From contig NZ_SMKU01000035.1 of assembly GCF_004349215.1 (NCBI RefSeq), forward strand, positions 802-43,068: DNA of 42,267 nt. The letters are read 5' to 3'. This DNA is from Actinomadura rubrisoli. Lineage in GTDB: Bacteria > Actinomycetota > Actinomycetes > Streptosporangiales > Streptosporangiaceae. The translations under genes and the position numbers were made by a program. The notes beneath the pieces are model-generated. The model was given only the letters and a program-made list of their open reading frames with translations. It searched no databases and was not told where the DNA came from. Positions 16,085-23,730 of the stretch are shown here, piece after piece; position 1 is the stretch's first letter, and each line of letters starts with the position of its first letter.

Positions 16085-16825
16085 ATGCGGGACACAGCCG
16101 GTCTGGCCGCACGCACGCTCACGCCCAGCAGGCCCGCCGACGCGCCGCCCGTGCTCCTCGTGCACGGCTTCGGCTCCGACGGTGCCGCCGATTGGATCGA
16201 CACCGGGATCGCCGGCGCCCTCACCGATGCCGGGCGCACCGTCATTGTCCCCGACCTGCGCGGCCACGGGGACAGCCCGGTTCCGAGCACCTCCGCGGAG
16301 GTGACCGCGCCCGCGCTGGCCGCCGACCTCGTGGCCGTCATGGACGAGGCGGGCGCCGCGACGTTCGACGTCGCCGGATACTCGCTCGGCGCCCGGATCG
16401 CCTGGGAGCTGCCCTCCGCGGCGCCCGGACGCGTCGAGCGCGCCGTGCTCGGCGGCCTCAGCCCGGCCGAGCCTTTCACCGCCGTTGACATCGAGGCCCT
16501 GCACCGCGCCGTCCAGGACGGCACCGAATGCGACGATCCCTTCACCGGGGCCATCGCGGGCATGGTGAAAGCGCACGGCGACCGCGCCGCCGGGCTCGCG
16601 CTGTGCGTGGAGGGGCTGCGCGCGACCCCGTTCGCCGGAGGGCCGTGGAACGCGAAGGTTCTGCCTGTCCTCGTCGTCGGCGAGAATGATGAGCTGACAC
16701 AGGGAATCGACGGCCTCGCCGAGTCGGTGGGCGGGGCGAGGCTGGTCACCGTGCCCGGCGCCCACCACGAGGTGCTCGCCGGCGCGCGGTTCCGCGACAC
16801 GGTCCTGGACGTGCTGGCGCGGTGA
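16085..16825 (+). CDS. Alpha/beta hydrolase
   Basis: The protein is 246 aa. Motifs are the oxyanion region LLVHGFGSDG, PDLRGHGDSP, nucleophile elbow GYSLG, an acid in VLVVGENDELTQG, and the catalytic His in VPGAHHEVLAG. Its size and motifs fit small esterases and C-C bond hydrolases such as meta-cleavage product hydrolases. The GYSLG elbow occurs in both, so the activity is not resolved. A GGAGG lies at 16070-16074. It starts the operon that carries the GntR regulator (GTGA overlap or short gap) and lies divergent from the ring-cleavage operon, so action on an island substrate is likely. Confidence 0.85.
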   Translation: MRDTAGLAARTLTPSRPADAPPVLLVHGFGSDGAADWIDTGIAGALTDAGRTVIVPDLRGHGDSPVPSTSAEVTAPALAADLVAVMDEAGAATFDVAGYSLGARIAWELPSAAPGRVERAVLGGLSPAEPFTAVDIEALHRAVQDGTECDDPFTGAIAGMVKAHGDRAAGLALCVEGLRATPFAGGPWNAKVLPVLVVGENDELTQGIDGLAESVGGARLVTVPGAHHEVLAGARFRDTVLDVLAR

Positions 16826-16878
16826 CCGGACCGGCGAGCGAGACCGGGGGGTTGCGGTCCGAGGATGAGGAGAACCGG

Positions 16879-17565
16879 GTGAGTTCCGCGAAGAAGCAGG
16901 ACCAGGGCAAGGAGTCGAAGGCCGAGTTCTGCTACGAGCTGTTGCGGTCGCGCATCCTCGACGGCACGTACGTGCCGGGCTACCGGCTGGTCATCAACCA
17001 GCTCGCCCAGGAGACCGGGGTCAGCACGATCCCGCTGCGCGAGGCGCTGCGCCGCCTGCAGTCCGACGGCCTGGTCGAGGTCGTCCGCAACGTGGGCGCA
17101 CGGGTGGCGGTCTTCGACGCCGAGCAGGTGGAGCACACCCTGCAGATCCTCGCCCGGCTGGAGGGGTACGCGACGGCGATCTCGGCCCCGGTGATGGCCG
17201 CGGCGCAGATCGCCGCCTCCCGCAAGATCAACGACCGGATGGTGGAGGCGCTGGAGGAGTTCGACCCGACCGCGTTCACCGCGCTCAACCGGGAGTTCCA
17301 CTTCTCCATCTACGAGCACTGCCCGGACGGCCACCTCCGCTCGCTGCTGGAGGCCGAGTGGACGCGCCTGGACCACATGCGCCGCTCCACCTTCACCTAC
17401 GTCCCGGGCCGGGCGCGCCGGTCGGTGGTCGAGCACCGGCACATTCTCGACCTCATCGCGGCGGGCGCCGACCCCACCGAGATCGAGCGCGTGGCCTGCG
17501 CCCACAAGAACGCCACCGCCGACGCGCTCCACAGCGCCCACCCCGGGCAGCCGCACGCGCACTGA
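16879..17565 (+). CDS. GntR-family transcriptional regulator, FCD subfamily
   Basis: The protein is 228 aa from GTG 16879, chosen because AGGAG lies six bases upstream; a GTG at 16822 overlapping the hydrolase stop would add 19 polar residues. The N-terminal winged helix includes VINQLAQETGVSTIPLREALRRLQSDGLVEV, here the usual GntR recognition helix. The C-terminal FCD helical bundle keeps the metal/effector histidines (NREFHFSIYEH, EHRHILDLI, CAHKNAT). Such regulators typically bind acid or aromatic metabolites and are displaced from DNA. It is the only GntR in the island and the natural owner of the four TCGTATNNGA sites. Confidence 0.92.
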   Translation: MSSAKKQDQGKESKAEFCYELLRSRILDGTYVPGYRLVINQLAQETGVSTIPLREALRRLQSDGLVEVVRNVGARVAVFDAEQVEHTLQILARLEGYATAISAPVMAAAQIAASRKINDRMVEALEEFDPTAFTALNREFHFSIYEHCPDGHLRSLLEAEWTRLDHMRRSTFTYVPGRARRSVVEHRHILDLIAAGADPTEIERVACAHKNATADALHSAHPGQPHAH

Positions 17566-17595
17566 CCGGGCCTCACGCCCGCCGACCGGGCAAAA

Positions 17596-17639
17596 GAACG
17601 CGCCGTTCCCGCCGGGCGAAGGTGGGGAACGGCGCGTTC
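17596..17639. terminator. Bidirectional hairpin terminator between GntR and SDR genes
   Basis: GAACGCGCCGTTCCC at 17596-17610 pairs perfectly over 15 bp with 17625-17639 around a 14-nt loop. A run of A at 17592-17595 gives a T-tract for minus-strand transcripts, so it can stop both convergent units. Confidence 0.85.
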
Positions 17640-17651
17640 GGTCTTCCACGG

Positions 17652-18389
17652 TCAGGTGAGCAGCTGGCCGCCGTCCACCTGGACCACGGCGCCGGTGATG
17701 TGGCCGGCCTGGTCGGAGGCCAGGAACAGCACGAGCGGCGCGATGTCGTCCGTGGTGCCGATCTTGGCGAGCGGGATGCGGCTCTCCCACGCCGCGCGCG
17801 CCTGCGGGTCGTCCATCAGCCCGGCCGTCATCGGCGTGTGGACGGGGCCGGGCGCCACGCCGTTGACCCGGATGCCGTGCGCGGCGAGCTCCAGGGCGCT
17901 GGTGCGGGTCAGGGCGTCCACCGCGGCCTTGGTGGCCTCGTAGTGGCCGAGCCCGGGAGTGGGCTGCCGGGCGCCGATCGAGCTGATGTTGACGATGCGC
18001 CCGCCCCGCCCGGCCTCGATCATCCCGGCCGCGACGGCCTGGGTGACGGTGAAGGTGCCGCGCAGGTTCACCGCCACGACGGTGTCGAAGACCTCCAGGG
18101 GCAGCGACACCAGCGGGCCGCCGCCCGCCACGACGCCGGCGTTGTTCACCAGCACCTCGACCGGCCCCAGCGCCCCGGTCACCTCCGCCACCGCGGACCG
18201 GACGGACTCCGCGTCGGTGACGTCCATGGTCACGGCGCGGGCGTCCAGCTCCTTGGCGGCCCGGGCGGCGGCGACCTCGTCGCGGTCGCCGATGACGACC
18301 CGGTCGCCGGCCGCCGCGAACGCCTCGGCCACCGCGCGCCCGATGCCGCTGGCGCCGCCGGTGACCAGGACGGTCCGCCCGGCGGTCAC
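17652..18389 (-). CDS. Short-chain dehydrogenase/reductase
   Basis: The protein is 245 aa, a classical SDR. It has cofactor motif TGGASGIGRA, NNAGVV, a catalytic Ser in NISSIG, YEATK (the YxxxK pair) and VAPGPVHTPM. An acidic residue after beta-2 (IGDRDE) favours NAD over NADP. It begins with a GTG overlapping the methyltransferase stop (GTGA), so both are translated from one message initiated at about 19.4 kb. It probably oxidises an alcohol or reduces a ketone formed from the island substrate. Confidence 0.93.
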   Translation of the reverse strand: MTAGRTVLVTGGASGIGRAVAEAFAAAGDRVVIGDRDEVAAARAAKELDARAVTMDVTDAESVRSAVAEVTGALGPVEVLVNNAGVVAGGGPLVSLPLEVFDTVVAVNLRGTFTVTQAVAAGMIEAGRGGRIVNISSIGARQPTPGLGHYEATKAAVDALTRTSALELAAHGIRVNGVAPGPVHTPMTAGLMDDPQARAAWESRIPLAKIGTTDDIAPLVLFLASDQAGHITGAVVQVDGGQLLT

Positions 18390-19375
18390 CGGGCCTCCGC
18401 GATGATGATCCGCGGGCTGCCGGGCAGCGCCCGCGTCTCCACCGGCTCCCAGCCCGCCCCGGCCAGCCAGCCGCGCACCTCGTCCTCGGGGTAGACGACC
18501 GTCCCGTCGATGACCAGGTACTCGCCCGCGTGCACCGCGTCCAGGACGCGCTGCTCGGGGGCGTCGTCCAGGAAGAAGTCGAGCAGGACGAGCCTGGCGC
18601 CGGGAGCGGCGGCGCGCCGGGCCCGCCTGACGATCTCCTGGTTGTCCTCCGCGCCGTACCGGTGCACGACGTGCTCCAGCAGGACCAGGTCGTATCCCTC
18701 GGGGACGTCGCCGGTCAGCGGGTCGGTCTGCACGACCTCGGCGCGGTCGCCCACACCCGCGTCCTCCAGGACCTTGCGGGCGAACTCCACGAGGTCGCCG
18801 CCGGAAAGGAACGTTCCCTGCGCCTTCTCGGCCGCGCGCAGCGCCTCGGCGAGGAAGGAGCCCGACAGGCCGCCGAAGTCCAGGATCCGCGCGTACGGGG
18901 TGAAGTCGAAGTTCTGCGCGAGCATCCGGGCGTGCAGGGAGTTGTAGGTCATGACGCCGCCGAGGAAGGTCTGCATCCGGTCGCCGGCCAGGTCGAGCGC
19001 GGCGGGCTCGGCGGTGCGGGCGGTCTCCCCGAACCCGAGCCAGTGCCCGTAGCTGATCGCGTCGAGGAACGCCAGGAACGGGCGCAGGTCGATGTCGCCG
19101 CCGCCGCCCAGGTAGAACTCGGTGCCGGCGGAGTTGGCGTACTGGCCGTTCACACGGGTCAGCAGCCCGAGCCCCGCCATGGTGTCGGCGAGGATCCGGG
19201 CGGTGCGCTCGGGCAGCCCGGTCCGGCCGGCCAGCTCGGGCGCGGTCGCCGGGCCGTCCGCGAGCGCGGCGAACAGGCCGGCCTCGCTCGCGGCGAACAG
19301 CTGCTTGGCGGCCATGTAGCCGGTGGCGACGCCAAGGATGCCGGACGGGTCGGCGCCCGGGGAGGTATGCGACAT
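18386..19375 (-). CDS. O-methyltransferase-like protein (dimerisation plus SAM domain)
   Basis: The protein is 329 aa from ATG 19375, preferred over the GTG at 19381 because AAGGAG then sits eight bases upstream. The N-terminal 90 residues are a winged-helix dimerisation domain (LFAALADGPATAPELAGRTG). A class I SAM domain follows with a glycine motif in ILDFGGLSGSFLAEALR and further motifs VVQTDPL, YDLVLLEHVVHRYGAEDN and RLVLLDFF. The usual motif I, LDVGGGxG, is altered to LDFGGLSG. Family 2 enzymes methylate phenolic or carboxyl oxygens. In a catabolic setting, a related role in demethylation or hydrolytic chemistry cannot be excluded. Confidence 0.85.
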   Translation of the reverse strand: MSHTSPGADPSGILGVATGYMAAKQLFAASEAGLFAALADGPATAPELAGRTGLPERTARILADTMAGLGLLTRVNGQYANSAGTEFYLGGGGDIDLRPFLAFLDAISYGHWLGFGETARTAEPAALDLAGDRMQTFLGGVMTYNSLHARMLAQNFDFTPYARILDFGGLSGSFLAEALRAAEKAQGTFLSGGDLVEFARKVLEDAGVGDRAEVVQTDPLTGDVPEGYDLVLLEHVVHRYGAEDNQEIVRRARRAAAPGARLVLLDFFLDDAPEQRVLDAVHAGEYLVIDGTVVYPEDEVRGWLAGAGWEPVETRALPGSPRIIIAEAR

Positions 19376-19410
19376 GAACACGTCTCCTTCTGGGTAAAGA
19401 ATATGCCAGA

Positions 19411-19420
19411 TGCTATACGA
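19411..19420 (-). promoter_or_regulatory. GntR-type operator, site 3
   Basis: The plus strand reads TGCTATACGA, which is TCGTATAGCA on the other strand. It lies 36 bp upstream of the methyltransferase start and 60 bp upstream of the divergent aldo/keto reductase, so one site can serve both units. Confidence 0.55.
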
Positions 19421-19479
19421 TCGCCTGCATCACGGCCAGGGGCAGGGCCCGCGGCCACTCACCTCATGGGAGGTCAGCG

Positions 19480-20472
19480 ATGGAGTTCGCAGAACGGGTG
19501 CCCAGGCGGCGGCTCGGTGTGGACGGCCCGGAGGTCCCCCTCCTGGCGCTCGGCTCCTGGAACACCTGGGACCGGATGGAGCGCGAGGACGCCGCCGCGC
19601 TGGTGCGCCTCGCGGTCGACCGCGGCGTCGACCTGTTCGACGTCGCGCACTACGACTTCGGGCCGCACGCCGAGAACGCCGTGACGGACGTCCTGTTCGG
19701 CGAGGCCGTCCGCGACGCCGGGCTCGCGCGCGAGGACTACCTGCTGTGCGGCAAGCTCTGGCTCTGGGAGTACCCCGCATCCACCTTCGCCGAACAGATC
19801 AAGGTCTCCCTCGGCCGGATCGGCACCGACCGGGCCGACATGGTCGTCGTCGGCGACTTCATGGAGCGGCCCGACCTGCGCGCCGTGGTGACAGACGTGT
19901 CCGAGCTGGTCAGGGCCGGGCGGTTCGCGTCCTGGGGGGTGAACAACTGGTCGGCGGGCGATGTGCTGTTCGCGGCCCGGTTCGCCGTCGCCGAGGGCCT
20001 GGTGCCGCCCTCGTTCGCCCAGCTGAAGTACAGCCTGGCCCGCCGCTCGGTGCCCGAGGGGGAGCCCTACGGGAAGCTGTTCGCGAACGAGGGCCTCGGC
20101 CTCCAGGCGTCGGACGTGCTGGAGGGCGGCATCCTCGCGGGGCGGCCCAACCCCCAGCGCAAGATCGGCGCGGACCCGGGCGGCATCCGCGACCGGATCC
20201 GCGCCTCCCTCCCGGAGGTCGTGCGCGTGGCCGAGCGGTTCGGCGCGACCCCCGCGCAGCTCGCCATCGCCTACTGCCTGACCCATCCCGCCGTGGCCAA
20301 CGTCCTGGTCGGCGTCAGCCGGCTGGCCCAGCTTGAGGACAACCTCGCCGCCCTCCGCCTCGCCGCCCGGTACGGCGACGAGCTGCGCGACGCGGCCGCC
20401 GGCCTGTGGCTCGACCGGGGAGTGGTCGACCCGGCGGCCTCCTGGGGCACCGACGCCCCAGGAGGCCGCTGA
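19480..20472 (+). CDS. Aldo/keto reductase-like protein, copy 1 (canonical catalytic His absent)
   Basis: The protein is 330 aa with GGGAGG before the ATG. TIM-barrel AKR features are RRLGVDGPEVPLLALGSW, the Asp and Tyr region in LFDVAHYDFG, Lys in CGKLWLWE, WGVNNWS, and the NADP-binding end VLVGVSRLAQLEDNLAAL. The strand that should end in the tetrad His (typically DLYLLHRPD) reads DMVVVGDFM, so the His is replaced by Gly followed by Asp. The paralogue at 28754 has the same change (VLGDI). Both share QLKYS..RRS.P.GEP and QASDVLEGGILAG, marking a distinct subfamily. Reductase activity on aldehydes is possible but not assured. The gene ends inside a hairpin. Confidence 0.85.
   Translation: MEFAERVPRRRLGVDGPEVPLLALGSWNTWDRMEREDAAALVRLAVDRGVDLFDVAHYDFGPHAENAVTDVLFGEAVRDAGLAREDYLLCGKLWLWEYPASTFAEQIKVSLGRIGTDRADMVVVGDFMERPDLRAVVTDVSELVRAGRFASWGVNNWSAGDVLFAARFAVAEGLVPPSFAQLKYSLARRSVPEGEPYGKLFANEGLGLQASDVLEGGILAGRPNPQRKIGADPGGIRDRIRASLPEVVRVAERFGATPAQLAIAYCLTHPAVANVLVGVSRLAQLEDNLAALRLAARYGDELRDAAAGLWLDRGVVDPAASWGTDAPGGR
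20435..20468 (+). terminator. Hairpin within the last codons of aldo/keto reductase copy 1
   Basis: CGGCCTCCTGGGGC at 20435-20448 pairs over 14 bp with 20455-20468 around a 6-nt loop, ending two bases before the TGA begins at 20470. It is probably the terminator for this gene, and by symmetry for the convergent amidohydrolase gene. Confidence 0.65.
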
Positions 20473-20492
20473 CCCCGGGCGGGGAGCGGGGT

Positions 20493-20526
20493 CTGGGCCC
20501 GCGCGGGGGGCTGGGCCCGCGCGGGG
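20493..20526. repeat. Tandem 16-bp repeat in convergent intergenic region
   Basis: CTGGGCCCGCGCGGGG occurs at 20493-20508 and again at 20511-20526. Each copy can fold on itself through CCCGCGCGGG, so the pair may add to transcription termination between the convergent genes. Confidence 0.7.
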
Positions 20527-20534
20527 ACAGGGCT

Positions 20535-21911
20535 TCAGGCTTCGTGGACGACCTCGCCGCCCAGGACGGTCATCGCGACCGGGACGGACGGGAGCGCCTG
20601 CGGCTCGACGTCGAACAGGTCGCCGTCCAGGACGCACAGGTCGGCGACCTTGCCCGCCTCGATCGAGCCCTTCCATCCCTCCGCGCCGTCCTGCCAGGCG
20701 GGGGTGATGGTGTAGGCGCGCAGGGCCTCGGCGAGCGCGAGCCGCTGGGCCTCCCCGCGGGCGGCGCCGTCCAGGCCGCGGCGGGTCACGGCCGCGGCCA
20801 GGCCCGCGCGCCAGTCCGGCGTGAGCACCGGGGCGTCCGAGCTGAGGCACAGCCGGATCCCGGCGTCCAGCGCGTCGCGGGTGGGCCACGCGTCCCGCAG
20901 GGCGTCCTCGCCGAGCGCGTCCGCGAGCATGGGCTCGGTCGCGACGGGGATGCCGGCCTGGGTGTTCAGCCCGATCCCGGCGGCGGCGAGGACGGTCAGC
21001 GTCCGGGGGGTGAGCAGGTCGCCGTGGATGATGTAGTGGCGGGCGTCGCGGCCGTCCCGCCCGAGGGCGGTGGCGAACGCGTCCGCGACGACCCGGGTGG
21101 CGCGGTCGCCCGTGGCGTGCACGCCGACCTGGTGCCCGGCGTCGTGCGCCGCGTCGATCATCGCGCGCAGGGCGGCCTCCCGCTCCTCGTCCGAGCCGCC
21201 GTCGACGAGCAGCGAGCCGTGCCCGCCCCCGGTGTAGGGACGGTCGGTCCAGGCGGTCCGCATCGGCGGGATGCCGTCGGCGAAGATCTTCACGCCGGCC
21301 ACCCGGAACAGCCCGGGGACGTCGGCGGGCGGGGCGAAGTCGCGCAGCCCCTTCTCCAGCTCCGCCGCCGAGCCGGGCCCGTCCAGTTCCCCGAACAGCA
21401 GCAGCGCGGTGACCCTCGCCTTCAGCGCGCCCTCGGCGGCCAGCTCGGCGTACTCGCGCAGGGCGGCGGAGCCGAAGCAGCCGCTGGCGCCGTCGTCCTC
21501 GCCCGGCCCGAGGCCCGGCTCGGTGTAGCTGGTGATCCCGAACGAGGCGAGCAGATCGGCGGTGCGCAGGATCGCCCGCCGCCGGTCGGCCGCGGTCTCC
21601 AGCCGGGGCGCGGCGTCGTGCGCGTGGTCGCCGGAACCGGCAAGCTGGTCCATGAGCAGGCTCGGCCACATCGCGCCGAGCCAGACGCCGTGCAGGTGCG
21701 AGTCGTTGATCCCGGGCACGACCGTCCGTCCGTCCAGCCGGACGACCCGCGTGTCCCGTCCGGCCAGCGGCGCGATCTCCCCGTCGGTGCCGACGCGCAC
21801 GATGCGGCGGCCGCTCACCGCGATCGCCTCGGCGACCCGGTCCCCGTCGTCGACGGTGTGGATCCGTCCGCCGGTGAAGACGAGGTCGGCCGCCGTACAT
21901 TCCTCGGTCAT
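20535..21911 (-). CDS. Amidohydrolase, YtcJ-like (amidohydro_3 family)
   Basis: The protein is 458 aa from ATG 21911, with GGAG six bases upstream. It has the composite beta-sandwich/TIM-barrel layout: LVFTGGRIHTVDD at the N-terminus, first metal motif INDSHLHG, the bridging Lys in GVKIFADG, metal His in VGVHATGDRA and YIIHGDLL, catalytic Asp in SSDAPV, and the closing GSIEAGKVADLCVLDGD. Members hydrolyse exocyclic amides, N-formyl groups and similar bonds with zinc; the substrate here is unknown. The promoter region carries a GntR-type site shared with the divergent esterase/transporter operon, linking it to the island. Confidence 0.9.
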   Translation of the reverse strand: MTEECTAADLVFTGGRIHTVDDGDRVAEAIAVSGRRIVRVGTDGEIAPLAGRDTRVVRLDGRTVVPGINDSHLHGVWLGAMWPSLLMDQLAGSGDHAHDAAPRLETAADRRRAILRTADLLASFGITSYTEPGLGPGEDDGASGCFGSAALREYAELAAEGALKARVTALLLFGELDGPGSAAELEKGLRDFAPPADVPGLFRVAGVKIFADGIPPMRTAWTDRPYTGGGHGSLLVDGGSDEEREAALRAMIDAAHDAGHQVGVHATGDRATRVVADAFATALGRDGRDARHYIIHGDLLTPRTLTVLAAAGIGLNTQAGIPVATEPMLADALGEDALRDAWPTRDALDAGIRLCLSSDAPVLTPDWRAGLAAAVTRRGLDGAARGEAQRLALAEALRAYTITPAWQDGAEGWKGSIEAGKVADLCVLDGDLFDVEPQALPSVPVAMTVLGGEVVHEA

Positions 21912-21964
21912 ATCGCGCTCCAACTCTGGACACCGCTGATGGGATGCAATTAACGTACACGGAA

Positions 21965-21974
21965 TCAGATACGA
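21965..21974 (-). promoter_or_regulatory. GntR-type operator, site 4
   Basis: The plus strand reads TCAGATACGA, which is TCGTATCTGA within AAAATCGTATCTGA on the other strand. It lies between the divergent amidohydrolase (start 21911) and esterase (start 22031) genes. Confidence 0.6.
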
Positions 21975-22030
21975 TTTTGGAGTGCCCGACCCCCCGGGGA
22001 GCGGGCACACCGGGCCTTCGGAGGTAAACG

Positions 22031-22978
22031 ATGCCCCTGGATCCCGAGGCGCGGCAGATCATCGACCGCACTCCTGCCGAGGACCCGAACCAGGCGGCCG
22101 AACTGCCCGACGCGGCGACCATGCGCGAGCAGTTCCGCCTGATGTGGACCATGCCGGACGACCTCCCGCCCGTCGGCGGCGTCGCCGACACCACGATCCC
22201 CGGACCGGCGGGCGACATCCCCGTCCGCGTCTACACCCCCGAGGGGCAGGGCCCGTTCCCCGCGTTCGTCTGGTACCACGGCGGCGGCTGGACGATCGGC
22301 ACCCTTGACGAGAACGAGTTCGCCTGCCGGACCGTCTGCGCCGACGCCGAGGTCGTCGTGGTCTCCGTCGACTACCGCCTCGCCCCTGAGAACCCCTTTC
22401 CCGCCGCCGCCGACGACGCCTACGCCGTCGTGAGCTGGCTGGCCGAGCACGGCGGCGAGTTCGGCGCCGACCCGGCACGGATCGCCGTGGGCGGGGAGAG
22501 CGCCGGCGGCAACCTCGCCGCCGTCGTCGCGCTCAAGGCCCGCGACCTCGGCGGCCCGGCCCTCGGCCTGCAGATCCTCGTCTCGCCGGTCCTCGGCCAC
22601 CCGGACGACGGCCGCGCGTCGTACGAACAGTTCTCGGAAGGCTACTTTCTCTCCAAAGCGAGCATGGAGTGGTTTTTCACGACGTATCCTTCCGACGCGC
22701 GCGACCTGAACGATCCCTACCTGCTGCCGCTGCGCGCCCGGAACCTTGAGGGGCTGCCGCGCGCGCTCATCCTGGGAGCAGAGTACGACGTGCTCCGCGA
22801 CGAGGGGGAGGAGTACGGCAAGGAGCTGGAGGCGGCGGGCGTGGACACCGAGGTGGTCCGCTACGACGGGTTGATCCACGGCTTCTTCGGCCTGCTCGCC
22901 ACCGAGCTGACGGCGGCGAAGGACGCGCACGCGCGGGCCGTCGCCGCGCTGCGGTCGGCGTTCTCCGGCGGCGCGTGA
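22031..22978 (+). CDS. Alpha/beta hydrolase, hormone-sensitive-lipase (family IV) esterase
   Basis: The protein is 315 aa with GGAGG upstream of the ATG. Family IV motifs are clear: oxyanion HGGGW, the YRLAPE block, nucleophile GESAGG, acid Asp in LILGAEYDVLRDEGEEYG, and His in YDGLIHGFFG. There is no signal peptide, so it is cytosolic. It heads a seven-gene unit (esterase, transporter, dehydrogenase, aldo/keto reductase) downstream of GntR site 4 and overlaps the next gene by TGATG. Intracellular cleavage of an imported aromatic ester is the simplest idea, but this is inference. Confidence 0.93.
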   Translation: MPLDPEARQIIDRTPAEDPNQAAELPDAATMREQFRLMWTMPDDLPPVGGVADTTIPGPAGDIPVRVYTPEGQGPFPAFVWYHGGGWTIGTLDENEFACRTVCADAEVVVVSVDYRLAPENPFPAAADDAYAVVSWLAEHGGEFGADPARIAVGGESAGGNLAAVVALKARDLGGPALGLQILVSPVLGHPDDGRASYEQFSEGYFLSKASMEWFFTTYPSDARDLNDPYLLPLRARNLEGLPRALILGAEYDVLRDEGEEYGKELEAAGVDTEVVRYDGLIHGFFGLLATELTAAKDAHARAVAALRSAFSGGA

Positions 22979-23730
22979 TGGCCGCGCCCGCCCTCGCCCT
23001 GGAGGGCGTCGCCGTGAACCGGGCCGACGTGCCGGTGATCCACGACGTCACGCTCGACGCCGCCCCGGGCGAGGTCACGGTCATCCTCGGCGCGAACGGG
23101 GCCGGCAAGACCACGCTCATGGACGGCATCGCCGGGCTGGCCCCCGTCAAGTCCGGCACCATCCGGCTGGACGGCACGGCCATCGAGAAGCTCGCCCCGT
23201 ACCGGCGGGCGAGGGCGGGCCTCGGCTACGTGGAGCAGGCCCGCACCACGTTCCGGACGCTGACGGTCGAGCAGAACCTGCTGGTCTCCCAGTCCGGCGG
23301 CGGCGAGCTCGCCACCGCCTACAAGCTTTTCCCCGAGCTGGACAAGCGACGCAACCTCCAGGCCGGGTTCCTGTCCGGCGGGGAGCAGCAGATGGTCGTC
23401 CTCGGCCGCGCGCTGGTGTCCGAGCCGAAGGTGATCCTGATCGACGAGATGTCGCTGGGACTGGCGCCGATGGTGGTGCGCCGGCTCATGGCGACGATCG
23501 GCGAGCTCGCCGGCATGGGGATCGCGGTGGTGCTCATCGAGCAGTTCGCGAACCTCGCGCTGGAGGTCGGCACCCGCGCCCACGTGCTGCGCAAGGGCGG
23601 TGTCGTGTTCTCCGGGCCGTGCTCGGAGCTGCGCGGCGACGACGAGCGGCTGCACCGGCTCTACTTCGGCGGGCCGCCACTGACCAGCGCCGACCGGGAC
23701 GCCGGGGCGGCAGAGAGCGAGCGGCCATGA
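22978..23730 (+). CDS. livF: Branched-chain-amino-acid-type ABC transporter ATP-binding protein (LivF)
   Basis: The protein is 250 aa from the ATG at 22978, which shares its A with the esterase TGA; a GTG at 22975 is an alternative. Walker A is GANGAGKTTL, Q-loop region YVEQARTTFRTLTVEQNL, signature LSGGEQQM, Walker B VILIDEMSLGLAP and switch region VLIEQF (the family often has Gln here, as seen). This ATPase is intact, unlike the partner domain in the next gene. It is part of a HAAT-family importer whose substrate is probably an aromatic or amino-acid-like compound degraded by the island. Confidence 0.93.
   Translation: MAAPALALEGVAVNRADVPVIHDVTLDAAPGEVTVILGANGAGKTTLMDGIAGLAPVKSGTIRLDGTAIEKLAPYRRARAGLGYVEQARTTFRTLTVEQNLLVSQSGGGELATAYKLFPELDKRRNLQAGFLSGGEQQMVVLGRALVSEPKVILIDEMSLGLAPMVVRRLMATIGELAGMGIAVVLIEQFANLALEVGTRAHVLRKGGVVFSGPCSELRGDDERLHRLYFGGPPLTSADRDAGAAESERP

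Noticed and set aside
15367..17790. An 807-codon minus-strand frame across hydrolase and GntR genes
   Set aside because: The plus-strand alpha/beta hydrolase and GntR motifs are unambiguous. The minus product is low-complexity and ends in an off-frame copy of the FAH region.
18386..19375. Reading the methyltransferase as a polyketide or antibiotic tailoring enzyme with the ABC exporter as its partner
   Set aside because: No PKS, NRPS or other biosynthetic core gene is in the window, and the gene lies in an operon with an SDR under the catabolic GntR site.
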